A DNA stretch of 64,000 bases from Typhlomys cinereus (GCA_023101885.1 JALPQD010000215.1:2899001-2963000), one strand, 5' to 3'; counted from the first letter of the stretch, positions 44,421-56,699 are shown. Numbers and translations: made by a program. The notes: generated from the sequence alone by a model not told the origin.

Positions 44421-47400
44421 CTGCGGGCAGAGGGGCGTGGGTGGGAACTCAGGGCTTCCCGACGCCCCTAAACACTCCTATGCCGGCCAACCCTGAGCCC
44501 CGTCAGCACACCATCAGAGCGCTCCCAGGACACACAGTGATTGAGGAACCGACTTAGCAAAGAAAGAAATGTTTGCCTATCCTGCGGGACCCCCTGGATT
44601 CCATCCCAAAGAACCCACAGGGCACATCTGTAACTTTGACATTCAGGAGGTGGAAACAGAAGCAGAAGACCAAGGTCATCTTCAGCCACGTAGGAAATTT
44701 GAAGCCAGTCAGGGCTACGTGAGACCAGGCACAGGAAGGCGGGGTAACCTGCCTAAGAAGGAGCTAGGCCTGGTTCTTAAGGTTGGTTCTTGCATCCAGC
44801 TCAGCCCTCGCCGAGTCCTGTCCAACCTCTTTGTGAAGGATGATGGCAAAACCTGGAGGTTCTCCCTGGAGCAGTTCTTGGTGACAGAGCAGATGGTGGG
44901 TCCTCCCTACCGGTAACTTACAGCCTCATCTATCTGTTTGCGGGGTCCCCAAATCCTCTCTTGCCTCTGATGGACCCATCTTTAGCTCCAGCCAACTCTC
45001 CTCCTCAGGTGACATCACCTTAGGAGTGACCTTCCGCTCTCCAAGGTCCACGGCATCTGTCTGGCCCCTTCCTGGCTCATTGAGAATTTGTCCCAACGAC
45101 CCAAAGGCTTGCATCCTAAAGCCGGGGCTGGAATCAAATCCAATTAGCCAGTTAGACCTCAGTGGGGAGAAGCCTACAGGTGGGACCTACAATGCGCCTT
45201 GATGGTGTTTGGGCAACACAATGGAACCAAGGCAGGCAGGGCTCCGTGGCAACTCAGCCACTACCTCACGGGAGCTGGGGGCTCTGGCAGGGCCCAGAGA
45301 GCAGAATGGAGAATGGGTAGGGGTTCCCGAGGCCACTCCTCCACGGCCAGGGGTCAAGGCCAGCACCTCAGGCCTGTGCAGGCTGCTGCGTCCTCTCCTG
45401 GGGGACACACTGGTGCCACAGTAGGATGCGGGGGGCACTGACAGCTATGGCTGAAGACAGGATTTGAATCCAACATATGCTCTGGCTCCAGGAGGTGAGA
45501 CACCTGGTAATATAGTTTGGAGACCACTTGGGCAGAGAGGTAGAACCCACCCCCAGAGTCAATCTGTCAGGGTCCTCAGGTGAGATCTGTGTTTTGGGGG
45601 CTCTCCACTCTCACACCCACAGACTGAGATACTTAGCTAGTACAGGGAGAAAGTCTGTACACCCTCTGAGAAGACTAGACTGTGTAACACCTGTGTCGGT
45701 ATCTCCTGGCTGACTATACGCCAATCTTCTTTAGCATGTAGCCCCCCACCTCCACCCCAAGCATATCTTAAGGCCTCTTGGTTCTTTGCACCCAGGCAGG
45801 GAACTCCTTGGGACTGCTTGTCAATACTCCCACTGGCCACTAGGTGGCAGCACACAAGCCAGGACTCTAGCCTTCCAGCCAGCCAGCTGTGCTCCACCGG
45901 GATTTGGACCCCTCAAACTTCTCATTCCATGGGGGTAAGGGGGGAGGGCAAGCATTCTTTAGCTTGACAAGCAAGACTTGATGGCAGGCACATACCCTGG
46001 GGAACGCAGGGGATACCACTCTTTTCAGAAAGAGTGGTGGGATTGAAATTCATTCCCTCTCCTCAGTTCCCCTAATCTCTTTAACTAGGTTCTACAGGAG
46101 TCCAGGGGTGACAGATGGTCCCTGGGAGAGTGGGGAAGTGTGTACAAAAGCCAGAGTTAGGGTGACAGTGTCCAAGCCTCACTCTCTACCTGGGCTGTTC
46201 TAATGATACCTCCCACAGGTGCTCCTGCGGTCTCAAGTACAAGGTTCCTCCTGAGTACAAACTTACAGTCAGTCAGTGCTCAGGAAAGCGACAGTCACTC
46301 GTAGTTGCTGGGCAGTGAACTTCCTAAAGTGTGCTTGCAAATTATAAGAAGCATCTCTTACTTTAAAATTTCCAGAGATTATAAGACACATTAGTTCTTC
46401 CCAGGTGAAGAAGTCTTTGAAGGTAGGACCTGGGTCTCCCTAGGGAATTAACAACGGAAAGCCAACACCTTCATTGAACCGTGACCGAGTAATAAGTATT
46501 TCAAGGGTTTCATATGCAACATCAGAGGCATCCAGACAGCTGCTGGGTCCCCTGTGGCCGGGGACAGGGGGGGAACCTCTCTGGTCTCTTTTCACATGTA
46601 AATAATGGTTCTTATTCTGCTCTGAGTACCTCCCAGCAGGAAGCACTAAGTGCTTTCGCAGATGCCTCCCAGTGAATCATAAAATGGCAGATCCAGCCCA
46701 AGCCACCTCCACAGCCCTTCACAAGCATCCTTATCACTGGCTTCCCTGTCGCGGGAGGTCTGGAATAAGGTCTTGGGCCTGTAGCTCCATCCCAGGTTTT
46801 ACCAACTCTGCAACCTTGTTTCCTGCCTGTGCATTTCCATCTCCTCCTTAACCTGACGCATACCCCACCCCCAGCGACAAGACAGAGAGGTGAAGAGAGG
46901 GAGCAGAAAGCTGGTGGGATCTGCCTGTGGGATGACACGTCCCCTCCCTAGATCTTAATTTGCTTTCATCTATGAAAAGGAGATAATGCTCGCCCACTTT
47001 CACAGGGTTGTTTGGAAAATTAAAGGAGGGAGGTAATCCTTACGGTCACCTCAAAAATAGAACTTTCAAGAAAGGGGCATTTCGTAAATCAGGGCTCACG
47101 GTCGTTGAGCCCTTCGCCGCTAGAGGGCGCCCCAGCTGTGTCGCGAGGCTGTCACAACAGCCCACCAACCCTCCAGCTGCTCCGCCCACCCCTCCCAACT
47201 CACAAGTATCAGGGTTACGCTTGCTTGCTCGGTAAATTTCCTTAAGATGTACAATTGAGAGGCGAGGGGTTTACTGAAATATGCAATCCTGGAAATCAAC
47301 GTTTTTCCCACCTCTACTTTAAATCCAAAGCAAACCCTTACACAGAGTCCTGTGGCCCGGGAGGAGGACCGAGGCGGCTGGACAGGTCCACCTTAAGCCC

Positions 47401-49062
47401 ACTGGGCTCAGAGCCTTTTGGACAAACCCGAGATTCTTCTTCGTGCAGTGTCTTCTCTAACGAGCCCTCCCTACCCTCATGCCGGATGCCACAAAAATCA
47501 CTGGCTGCTGGGTGGGAAGAAGCCCTGAGACACCCCTGGCCCTAAAGGGGGGCTGAAGTGGCCCCGTGTAATTCCCATCCTACAGTCTTGCCTCTGAGTG
47601 TCGACTCGCTTTCCTCTTCCCAGGCTCCGTTCTCCCTTACCAAATAAAATAAACACCCCCACTCCCCAAGATGGCTTCCCTCCCTGGCCAATGCCACTAA
47701 CATGTTCACTACGCTCCATCCACCCCATCTTCATTGGAGCCTCCAGAAATATCAGGATTAGGGTAGACTGAGGCAGGAGACCCGAACGTGGATGGGCGAT
47801 TAAAGTCAAGTAGAAGTGATTTAGGGGCAGATTCAAATAGGACTCCCCAATCGAGGAGACGAAGACCATAAACTCCATGCTAGGAGGGAGGGGGGCAACT
47901 GGGTTAGAGAGGCAGGTGTCCCGCCAAGAGGTGGGCCTCGCTCGCTCCACAGCTCCAGGGCTCCACCACGTCCAGGACAACCCAGTGTGCTTAAGGCTGA
48001 CAGGTCTCACGGGCAGAAAGAGCTTCCCAGCCACCGCTTCCCCCCGCCCCCCCCCGGCGGGGATTCCCCCACCTGCCACACCCACCCCTTCCTGGAGCCC
48101 AGAAGATCCTCCCCAAGTGTCGGGTCTCACCCTGGAGGATTACCCACTCTCAGGCCCCTTTTGCCGACGCTGGCTGCGGCCTGCTGCCAGGGCCTTGTCA
48201 GGGCTTTACAGCCACCCCCTGCCCAGCTGGGGCCCCTCTGGAAAAGCCCGCCCGCCCCGGCAGGCAGCCGTAGGTCTGTCCCTCCCTGGCAGGCCCCGTG
48301 CTGCGCCCTGGCTGGGGGCCCGAGAGGGGGCTGCTGGGGCTGGGCCAGGTTACCTTCAGGAGGAAAGTTTTGGGTTTGGGTCCCCTCTTCTTGGGCCCAT
48401 ACAGCTCACGCTCCCTCTCCCTGCGGCCAAGAAACGCCAAAGGTTAAAAAAAAGAGCCCCTTCCTGGGCCCCACTCCCTGGCCCTGCCCGCCGCTCCGCT
48501 TCCTCGTGCGGTGCCCGCCGCGCCGCGGCCCCGCCGCGCTGCCAGCTTCCCCAACTCACTTCTGCTCGAAGGCTGCGATGAGCCGCGAATCCAGAATGTT
48601 CTCCTCGGGCTCCCAGGTGCTGTACCTGCCGAGTCACGCATGCACCAGGCCAAAATGAAAACCCGAGCGGCAGAGACACACCGCGGGGGAGCAAACACGT
48701 ACCCCTCCCCCCCAGGCCCGGGTGCTCCCGGGTCCCCACGCCCCAGACCCGCGACACTCACTTGATCGCCCACCCCTTCCATTTCACCAGGTACTCGATG
48801 CGTCCCTGAAACACAGAAAGGAAAATAATAAATAAATAAGGGGTGGGGGTGGGGAGGATGCGGAGACGCGAGAGGCGGCGGCGCGGGGTGGCCGCGGGAG
48901 CCGGGCTAGCGGGACCGCTTCGCTCCGGGGAGCCCCCGCGGGCTCGGAGCCGGCCGCGGGGGGGACGCCAGCCCGCCCGGGGCGAGAGCTCACCTTGCGG
49001 ATCCTCCGTTTGATGATCGATTCGGCCGCGAAGACCCGCTCACCCACTGCAGACAGCTCCAT
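43418..49062 (-). CDS. CBX6: CBX6, chromobox 6 (whole coding span, 5 exons)
   Basis: Polycomb CBX subunit of nuclear canonical PRC1. The chromodomain reads methylated H3K27 weakly and the C-terminal Pc box binds RING1A/B (family knowledge). Exons are 48994-49062, 48762-48805, 48560-48625, 48354-48420 and from 44420 downward, all with GT/AG sites and matching phases. The chromodomain spans about residues 10-60, with aromatic-cage residues F11, W32 and W35. An AT-hook-like KKRGPKPK follows. The middle is Ser/Pro-rich with basic patches, and the Pc box ([19 protein letters not shown]) is near the end. Ignoring one extra base near 43443, the protein is 415 residues (human 412) and stops at 43418. 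As written, the frame runs on to a stop at 43290 (458 residues). Confidence 0.97.
45837..45851 (+). promoter_or_regulatory. Candidate CTCF site in CBX6 intron 4
   Basis: CCACTAGGTGGCAGC, an essentially consensus CTCF core on the plus strand. Confidence 0.65.
47117..47131 (+). promoter_or_regulatory. Candidate CTCF site in CBX6 intron 4
   Basis: CCGCTAGAGGGCGCC fits the CTCF core; same orientation as the site at 45837. Confidence 0.6.
48354..48420 (-). CDS. CBX6: CBX6 coding exon 4 (AT-hook-like)
   Basis: 67 bp. Acceptor CCGCAG then GGAGAGG; donor CTGAAG then GTAACC. Encodes [19 protein letters not shown] and LLK, the conserved AT-hook-like basic stretch that follows the chromodomain. Confidence 0.97.
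48560..48625 (-). CDS. CBX6: CBX6 coding exon 3
   Basis: 66 bp. Acceptor CGGCAG then GTACAGC; donor CAGAA then GTGAGT. Encodes [19 protein letters not shown] then EQ, the end of the chromodomain and its C-terminal helix. Confidence 0.97.
48762..48805 (-). CDS. CBX6: CBX6 coding exon 2 (44 bp)
   Basis: Acceptor TTTCAG then GGACGC; donor ATCAA then GTGAGT. Encodes [14 protein letters not shown] plus two bases of Lys38, with cage residues W32 and W35. The very small size is usual for this CBX exon. Confidence 0.97.
48994..49062 (-). CDS. CBX6: CBX6 coding exon 1
   Basis: 23 codons, [16 protein letters not shown] to RRIRK; donor AAG then GTGAGC. The start context AAGATGG has A at -3 and G at +4, a strong Kozak site. 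F11 of the chromodomain cage is here. Confidence 0.97.
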
Positions 49063-50159
49063 CTTGCTCAGCAGCACCCACAGCCCATAATACTCCCTGC
49101 TCCCGCGGCCGGTGCTGCACCGCTCGCGCACGCGCCACAGCGCTCAGGCCCCGGCGGGGCGCGCGCTCGCGTTCCAGCTGCGGGCCGTCACGTGACCCTG
49201 GCGGCCAGCGCGCCGTTGCCAAGACCTCCCCCTCCCCCGGGGCGGTTGCTAGGGAAAGTGAGCGCTCGCGGGGCGGGGGCGCGCGCTGCCTCTTAAAGGG
49301 GCCTCTCCCAGCCGCGGCAGCTGGGGCGGCAGACCGAGGGATGCGCGGCGGGTGCGGGGCGGGTGAGGCGCAGTGCAGTGCTTCGTGGCCCCCTGTCGTC
49401 TTTCCAGCCTCCGATCGCCGGCACCTTCTCTCCCCCTTGTGAGCCCCCCCCAATCCCCTTGCAACTCTTGCCAGGCCCAGATCCCGTGGCCAGATGAGCC
49501 CTGGGTCTGCAGCCGCTGCGCATCCTCCCGGAGAAGTTTGCAAACAGTTAAATATGATACAGCAGAAATGCATTCGCTCGCCGTTGCTTAGCCAGGCCTT
49601 GCGGGGATTTCTTTAAGACATCAACCCCCCCTCCTCGTCTTATCCATTATTTATGTATACGTGGGAGTGTGGTTTTGTAACCAGTTCACTTGAGTTAAAA
49701 CAAAAAACGCCACCGCAGCAAAGGCGGGGCGGAGGCCGGGGTGATCCTGGTCCCCACCCACCGAGGTCTCAAGCCGCACCTGTGCCCACCCCGGGGACCC
49801 GGCGGAGACCCGGGGAGGTCGCAGGCTAGCACGGACCCCCGCACTCCAGAGTGGATCCAAAGCAGGTCATCCCCGGGTCACTCGGCAGAACCCGCCTTCG
49901 TGGTCAAATCAGTTTTCCGATTCCCCGGCCGCCAGCCACGTCAATGGCGTGAAGCCCGCAGCTCCGCTGAGGCTCCGCCATGGCTGCTGGGGAGGCCAGA
50001 CCCCCAGCTTCACATTTGGGGAGGGGCTGTGGATCTGGGGTTGTCCTCAGTACACCCAACACGTAGCTCTGCCACGTGGAGCTTTCCATTCCTTCTGTTT
50101 TGAGATCATTTAAACCTTATTTTTCCATTACATCAATGTTGGTGTTCTTTGCAAAACAA

Positions 50160-50580
50160 ATTTTTACACAACAGGGTGGGGAGAACCAACTGGCTATAAT
50201 CTCAGTAAAATTCTTGGTATCTTCGGGATCTTCTAGGCCTGTTCATGGCCTAAACACGTCTGCATATGCACACACGTATGCATCAGAGGAGCATAGACTC
50301 AGCCCATGGTGGGAGGGGCTTTTCCCTGGGCAGGTGGGTAAGATGGAGAGGGCTGATTCAGGGAGCTGATCTTCAACTCACGCTGGTCTGGCAAGTGAGG
50401 ACTGTCTCTCTCAACAGTCCAGTGCGCAAAGTGTGGCCAGTTCCCTCAGTCCTTGGTGTTGGTATGAGTTCTCCTGCCAAACTGGACTCAGACAATAAAA
50501 CAGGACAATTGTAAGTCAAAATAAACTTTCTTGTCCTCCTTCCTCTTAAGTCTCCTGATTGTGAATTTATTGACCACATG
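50160..50580 (+). repeat. Unnamed interspersed repeat, copy F
   Basis: tcagcccatggtgggagg, tttccctgggcaggtgg, gagttctcctgccaaactgg and tcaaaataaactttcttgtc align with the 27720-28140 copy. Confidence 0.65.
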
Positions 50581-51644
50581 ATTGGACATTTAAAAAAATT
50601 GCCATCTGCACTTGTCATGGTAGGGTTGAGATGGGGTGGGGGCGGGGATGTGTAAGAGCCAAAAGGGTGTCTTGCTTCCATTACTCACTTATCAGGGGTT
50701 TCCCAGGTCTCTGTTAAAGCACTACTCTCGAAGGTTCAGAGCAAACACTTCAACATCTCAGCCTTCCATCCTGCATGTTGTAGGTACTTCACAGGGATTC
50801 GCTAGACAGAAATCCCTCCCTCCCCATCAAAATCTTTATACTTCAGAGAAACAGCTATCAGTCAACAGGCTATCCTGCTGGGTGGGTGGATGGATAGGAC
50901 TGAGTGTGTGGGTCAAGCCAAGGAGCTCAGGACGAAGCACCAGACCATTGACCCATGGGAGAGTTCATTCGGTAAGCCCTTCAGGGAACTGAGGGGTCCC
51001 AGGGGGGCCGGGCAGGAAGGCACTTAGTGCACAGAATACAAACAGGTTCTCTCACGTAGCCACTGTGGCAAACGGCCACCATTCGAGGGATGCAGATTTA
51101 TTATATCACAACTCAAGAGGCCCAAAGTCCCAAATTATGGTCACTGAGCTGAAGTCAAGGCCGAGGCAGCTTGAGGAGAGAAGCCTCATCCAGTTTCTAG
51201 AAGCTTCTGTCACTCACTTCGCCACCACCAATGATGACTAATCTCTTGCCTCCTCATAAAGACCCTGTGGCTATGTTGTGCCCGCTGACACCCTCGGACC
51301 GCAGCCTTGCCCTAAACCTGTTTTTCTCCCAAAGGGCACCTTCTGTGGTGTGTAAAGGTTCTGGGGGTCAAGCTGTGGATATGTCTTGTGGGGAGGGGCT
51401 GCTGGAGGGATATCATGCAGTCTACCATGAAAGGTCTGGGGAGCATCGTGGGAGTAATGTGGGCTAGAGGAAGGGGGACAGCGAGGGTCACTCAGATGGA
51501 GAATCCTCGCGCTGGTGAGAAGGGGGAGTCAGCTGGGACAAGAAGGGAGTCTGTGTTTGGGGGTGAGCCTTGCTTATTTGGGGAGGATCCTTGTTCCCAG
51601 ACTTACTTCTCTTCAGTGACACCATCGGTCCACAGACTCCCGTT

Positions 51645-51890
51645 TAGTAGGGTGCAAAGCGTGATAGCTGCCTTCTCCCTGCTAACATCTGCTCGTAAGC
51701 GAGAACATGAGACGTTTGTCTCTCCGCGTCTGGGATACCGCACTCAGTTTATTTTCTAACTCCATCCATTTTCCAGCAAATTCCATAATTGTGTTTTCTT
51801 GGTTTTTCACTCATCATTGATGGACATCCAGGCTGAGTCCATTTCTTTGCTGTAATGAATAGAGCTGTAATCAACATGCATATGCCAGGT
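51645..51890 (-). mobile_element. L1 ORF2 relic
   Basis: ctaactccatccattttcc, tccatttctttgctgtaatg and aatagagctgtaatcaacatg follow reverse L1 ORF2 (tgctattgtgaatagtgctgc). Confidence 0.7.
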
Positions 51891-52309
51891 TCTTCCCTGC
51901 ACATGAAGTTTGCCGATTTAGCCAGCTTCGTTGCCCCAGAAGTTCCCTGGGTGCTCCTATCCCCCCCCCATGCTGGCAGTACAGGGACGCCCCATAGCCG
52001 GCTTCTTACGCAGGTGCTGATGACCTGAACTCAGGTCCTCAATTCATTCTAGAAGTTTAAGGGGTTCATGGTTTCTCCAGAAGCTCTACCTGTGGTTGTG
52101 GGTCCCCTGGAGAAAATCTATGGAGATGTCCCTTCCAACTCATGAGTCCAGAGTGAGGGGTTCCACTTACCCGTGGCTTGAACGCTTACAGGGAGCTGTG
52201 TAAGGTACCAAGATGTATTGTGTCTCTGATCGTGTGCATTGGCTGGCTTGAATGGAACTGGATGGTTCTGGTTTTGTGTTTTGTCCAGGGTCACCAATGT
52301 GGCTATGAT

Positions 52310-52310
<1 letters not shown>

Positions 52311-52349
<39 letters not shown>
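52311..52349. repeat. (GA)n microsatellite
   Basis: Nearly pure GA dinucleotide run with one aaag interruption. Confidence 0.95.
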
Positions 52350-53272
52350 TCAAGGGCTGCTCCCAGGTGTAGGGTCTTGGTTGACTGCTGGTAGGTTCTC
52401 AGCCTGGATGTTACCCCCAAGCTGTGAAAGCCATCCACCATGCTGCAATCCACACATCCCATGGGTTAAAATGCAGGGTTCCGTGGAACCCCTTTCCCTC
52501 AAGTGTGGGGCGAGTTATGGAGCACGCCAGGATTCTAGTCCCGAGGTTGGGTCGTGTGGAAAAGCAAGGAGATTCTGCGCAGTGAGTAAGGTCTCCGCCA
52601 GTGGCTTCGAGTTGCTGGGGGAGTTTCTCCGGGTCTGGCTGACGGTGGAGCTCTTGGAAAGAACCTTTCCCAGGGGGAGAGACTCAAGCCGCAGAAACGC
52701 TCTCTGGCTGGGTGGGAAGAAGCAAGCCCACAGGCTGCAGGGGGAGGCAGGGGCAGGGATGGGGTGAAGCCTGTAGCAGCTGAGGAACTCCACCCTGAGA
52801 CCCCAAGGAACTGAGAGTGTCCGCATAAGCTTGCAACTGCAGGCCGGGTGTGGGGGGACTTTGTCCTGTCAACAGGCTGAGGCCTTGGGGGACAGGGCTG
52901 TGGGTGCTGACCCTACCGGGACAGCCATTCAGCTCGGCCCAGCACAGCCCTATGCGCTTGTCCCGTTCAGTGAAAATCATGCTACGCTATTCCGCCGATA
53001 TACGTGTTAGTCCACAGGGGTCACCGGTGTCTGGGCAGCAGGAAGCCCTGGCAGGATCCTCTAGACATTCATCAGTTTCGTTCCCACCAGTTGGGCAGTG
53101 GTTTGAGACAGGGGGGCAAGCCCTTTCTGCTTCTGTCTCCGTGAGCAACAAGGCATCGGTTTTCTGGGGGAGGCCTTGGGAGAGAGCAACAGGTGCTGTG
53201 GAGCCTTTCTCCCTCTCTTCCTTCCTTTTTCTTCTTCTTTACTTCCTTTATTTTTCTCCCTTTATTTTTCTC

Positions 53273-53354
53273 CTTCCTTCCTTCCTTCCTTCCTTCCTTC
53301 CTTCCTTCCTTCCTTCCTTCCTTCCTCCCTCCCTCCCTCCCTCCCTCCCTCCTT
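53273..53354. repeat. (CCTT)n(CCCT)n microsatellite
   Basis: About 12 cttc units followed by about 7 ctcc units, lying against the 3' tail of the minus-strand SINE at 53355-53719. Confidence 0.95.
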
Positions 53355-53719
53355 CCCTTGTATGTGTATATAGAGTGCGTAAGTGTGTATTTTGCATGTG
53401 GCTCATGCATGTGTGTGGGAGGGTGTGTGTACACGAGTGCACTGGAGCGTGTGCGCCTGTGGAGGCCAAAGGGTGACATCAAGAATCGTCCTGTCGCTCT
53501 TCCGCCTTATCGTTGTGACTGTGGGTCTCTCATTAAACCCGGATCCCACCTTTGGACTAATCTGGTTAGTCGGCTGTTCCCAGATTCCCCTTCCAGGGCT
53601 ACAATGACAGCAGGACGCTGCACCCACTCGCCGCATTTTCTAATGGAATCCGGGATCTGAACTCAGGTCCTTTTGTTCGTAAGGCAAAGGCTTTAACCAC
53701 TGCGCCATCTCCCCAGTTC
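53355..53719 (-). mobile_element. Dip-like SINE, divergent
   Basis: cacgagtgcactggagcg, gtggaggccaaagggtgac, gggatctgaactcaggtcc, ctttaaccactgcgccatc. About 50 bp near 53520-53575 are not typical of the family. Confidence 0.8.
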
Positions 53720-53784
53720 TCTTTCTTTCTTTTCAATGGACTCTTCCTATACTGCTCAGTCTGGTTTCAAACTCCTAGGCTCTG

Positions 53785-53878
53785 GGGCTGGAGAGATGGC
53801 TCAGGGGTTGTGATTCTGTCTCACAAGCAGAAGGTTCTGAGTTCGGATCCCAGGTCCCACATTAAAAAAAAAAAAAAA
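53785..53878 (+). mobile_element. Head-only tRNA-like SINE copy, very young
   Basis: Only the tRNA-like head (gggctggagagatggctcag ... gagttcggatcccaggtcc), then acatt and an A run of about 14. Flanked by a perfect 18-bp duplication beginning tcaaactcctagg (53767-53784 and 53879-53896). It lacks the body, CA run and AATAAA of full copies. Confidence 0.9.
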
Positions 53879-54467
53879 TCAAACTCCTAGGCTCTGACTG
53901 CCCTCCAGCTCTGGCCTCATGGGGGCTGTAGACCACAAGATCCCTTCCCGAGAGCCCCCCTGCTCCCTGTCCCTCTGTCCCATCCTCTGTCTCACCTTCC
54001 CTCCCCGGCACTTCCGGTTCCTGCTCACACACACCATCATGTCTGTCTCCTGGGATGGGCACTCAACTCCAGGAACAGCACAGAGCTCTGACACAGCAGG
54101 TGACCGGTTCACACTGGTTGAATGACAGCCACCCCCCCCAGGAGACTCTCAGCCTTAGAGATTCGGACCTGGCAACCCCTCACCATGAGCCCCCGTCCTT
54201 TCTGCACTGAGCTCTGAGCAAAGGGAAAAGACGTCCCTAAGGGCCCCGAGGTGTAGCAGACACCAGCTCAGCTGTGCGATTTGCAGTTAGTTACCAACTT
54301 CTCTGGGCCGGTTTCCTTCATTTGCAAAATGGAGAGGATCTCTTCTGTCTTGAAGAGCTGTTGGGGCCATAACAACTTATTAATTCTGACATCCGTAACT
54401 CTAGATGAGTGTGTGTCTAAGTCCTAGAAGCATGATCTTATCTCCAGGGAGACAGACACACAAGGAG

Positions 54468-54676
54468 CCGGGGCGATGGCTTAGGGGTTAAGGACTCACA
54501 AACAAAAGGACCTGAGTTTGAATTCCCAGATCCCACGTAAAGAAACACTGGATGGATGTGGCAGGGCCTGCAATTCCAGCGCTGAAAGGCAGAGTCTAGG
54601 AAACCCTAGGAGAATCCAGGATGAGTCCCAATGTCCTCTTCACAGACACACATACTCAAGTGCCCTCTTATGCGTG

Positions 54677-54722
<46 letters not shown>
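54468..54722 (+). mobile_element. Dip-like SINE with CA run
   Basis: ccggggcgatggcttagggg, gacctgagtttgaattccc, gcagagtctaggaaaccc, then a CG/CA run (54675-54722). Confidence 0.8.
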
Positions 54723-54725
<3 letters not shown>

Positions 54726-56229
54726 TTGTTATGGCCTGAATCTTTCTTACATGTCCCATAGCCTCTCATTTGGGTCCCTTTGCTCTCTGGTGGTACTATT
54801 TTAGGGAGCTACGGAATCTTTGGGAGTCACCAGGGCGGGGAGACGCCTTCCATGCTTACAGTCTGTGTCTGTTTCCGGCCTAGACCTCTCTGCTTTGCAA
54901 ACAGCCTCTGTAGCACGTCATGACCTAAACCCGCCCCCCCTCAGCGATGGATGAAGCCTGTGAGCCAAGGCAGATCCTCCTGATTAGCTTGTTTCTGGAG
55001 GACTTGTGGCCGCACACGCACCTGCAAGTGCTTCTCATCCTGAAGGCCAGGTTGCAGGATCCACTCTGCACAGGGACAGTAAAAGACAGTTTCAGTCGCT
55101 GATCCTTCATGTACAACACTTTATGCTCCAAGGTTTCCTTGTTTGCACATGATACTAATTAACTAGTGAAATCCCCTACCATCTCCGGAGGGAGACACTA
55201 CTGCCAGCCCACTCACCTGATGAAACCCCAAGGTCTCTCCTCACATTCGGACGACACAGAGATGAACACAGTTCACTTTCTTCATCTTTCAGAGTCTTTC
55301 TTCCCCACCAGTCACGCCCTGTCCTGGGGTGGAACTTGACCCATGAAACTATGCCCCCCCCAAAAAAAAACCAAGACAAGAGCCCAAGGAAGGAGAAGAG
55401 AGCCGATACATGCCCTGCCTCCTGATGTGAAGTTTTGTGCTACTAAAGAAAGTCTAACTATTTTTAGAAAGAGAGTAGTGGGGTCATTTGGCGATATGCC
55501 TGAATATGGTTATAACTGTGTCAAAGACCCAGGAAACACCAGTTTTGCCTGAGGGATCTTTTGGAAATGCAACTCTGATCTACCAGTCCTTTCTGGATTT
55601 GATTCTTCAACCAAAACATCAACAGTGGGAAACCCTCCGGGTGGCACATCGCTGTCTCTGGAATAGGCCAGATCTTTCCAGAACCTGCTGGGCCTGTCTC
55701 CTAGGTCGCGCTGAGTCGCTTGCTGTTTGGCGAGCTCCGAGTCAGGAGCTGTGCATTTGCTGCTGCTTCTGCCTAGAAAAAGCAGCCCTCGTTCTGTGCA
55801 GCTGCCCCTCCCTGTCACGTCTCATCCGAGACGAGACCCGCAAGGTCTCCGCGACCTCCAGTGTGGAGTCATCCTGGTATTCAGTTCTGGGCATGACCTC
55901 AGGAGGCCGTAGATGACCTTCCCAGGTGGAGCTGGCCAGCCTTCCTCTGCCCGGGCTTGGGTGCTTATAAAGTGCCCCGGGCTCTGCTTGTTCATTTGTT
56001 ATCTCTTGTAATGCGTAAGCTCCTTGGGGTGGGGACCTGGGACCTTCAGTTCTCTGGACCAGAGCCTGACCCCGGGGAACCAGGCATCAAATGTCTACTA
56101 GGTTCCAACACATGCCCTGTGTGGCTCTAGGCGCCAGCCCTTGACTGGCCCAGATTCTCTCGGAGCAGCAAAAGGAGACCAGGCAGGCAAGACGAGGGCG
56201 GGATTTCTGGGCTGTTCACGTGCCGTGAA

Positions 56230-56480
56230 GAGCCGGAGAGGGTTCTACCGTGCAGGAGACAGAGAATGTGGGATGTTCAGCTAGAGCAGCCGGAAGAAGC
56301 CACATACACGGAGCCGGAAGGAAGTAGAGGAGGCAGCTGCAGAGCAAAAGTTTCCCAGGCCGGGGGAGAGCAAGGGCAAAGGCCCTGAGGCCTGGGAGTG
56401 CTTGGTGGATCTGGCCCCAAAGAAGATGAGTAGACAGGGACACAGTTGGCTAGGGAGGCAGAGGAGGCAGAATTCCGCCA
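56230..56480. repeat. Possible ancient repeat
   Basis: gagcaagggcaaaggccctg and its surroundings resemble 21900-22200. Family not identified. Confidence 0.3.
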
Positions 56481-56696
56481 CAGCGCCTCACAGGCCAGGG
56501 AGGAGAGCCCAGCTTTGTTGGAGCCCAGCTAGAAGTTTCTGGGGGAAACCAGGTGAGGGGGAAGAGGGGGAGGATGGAGGCCTGGCCCAGCTGCTGGTGA
56601 AACTCTGATGGGGGAAGGAGGGAGGTGGCAGGCAGAAGGTGATATGGGGGCTCGGGGGAAGTTGCTACACCAACGCCAAACTGGGACAGCAACCTA

Positions 56697-56699
<3 letters not shown>

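Larger units (their letters stand above)
44421..48353 (-). other. CBX6: CBX6 intron 4 (about 3.9 kb)
   Basis: Mostly unique sequence. Contains a plus-strand B1-like fragment (44625-44735), a plus-strand MIR relic (about 46945-47035: tttcatctatgaaaaggag ... cacagggttgtttgg), and two strong CTCF-like motifs (45837-45851 and 47117-47131). No extra exon seen. Confidence 0.8.
48430..49350 (-). promoter_or_regulatory. CBX6: CpG island and promoter of CBX6
   Basis: CpG-dense over exons 1-3 and about 290 bp upstream of the ATG. Upstream it has a palindromic E-box gtcacgtgac (49187-49196), two GTTGCYA half-sites of RFX X-box type (cgttgccaag near 49212 and cggttgctagg near 49244) and GC boxes (ggggcggg near 49270). 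No TATA box at a fixed distance is clear. Confidence 0.75.

Noticed and set aside
55488..55916. 142-codon plus-strand frame upstream of CBX6
   Set aside because: No recognisable domain, no splice sites or promoter, and no relation to APOBEC3 motifs (no H-x-E ... P-C-x-C).
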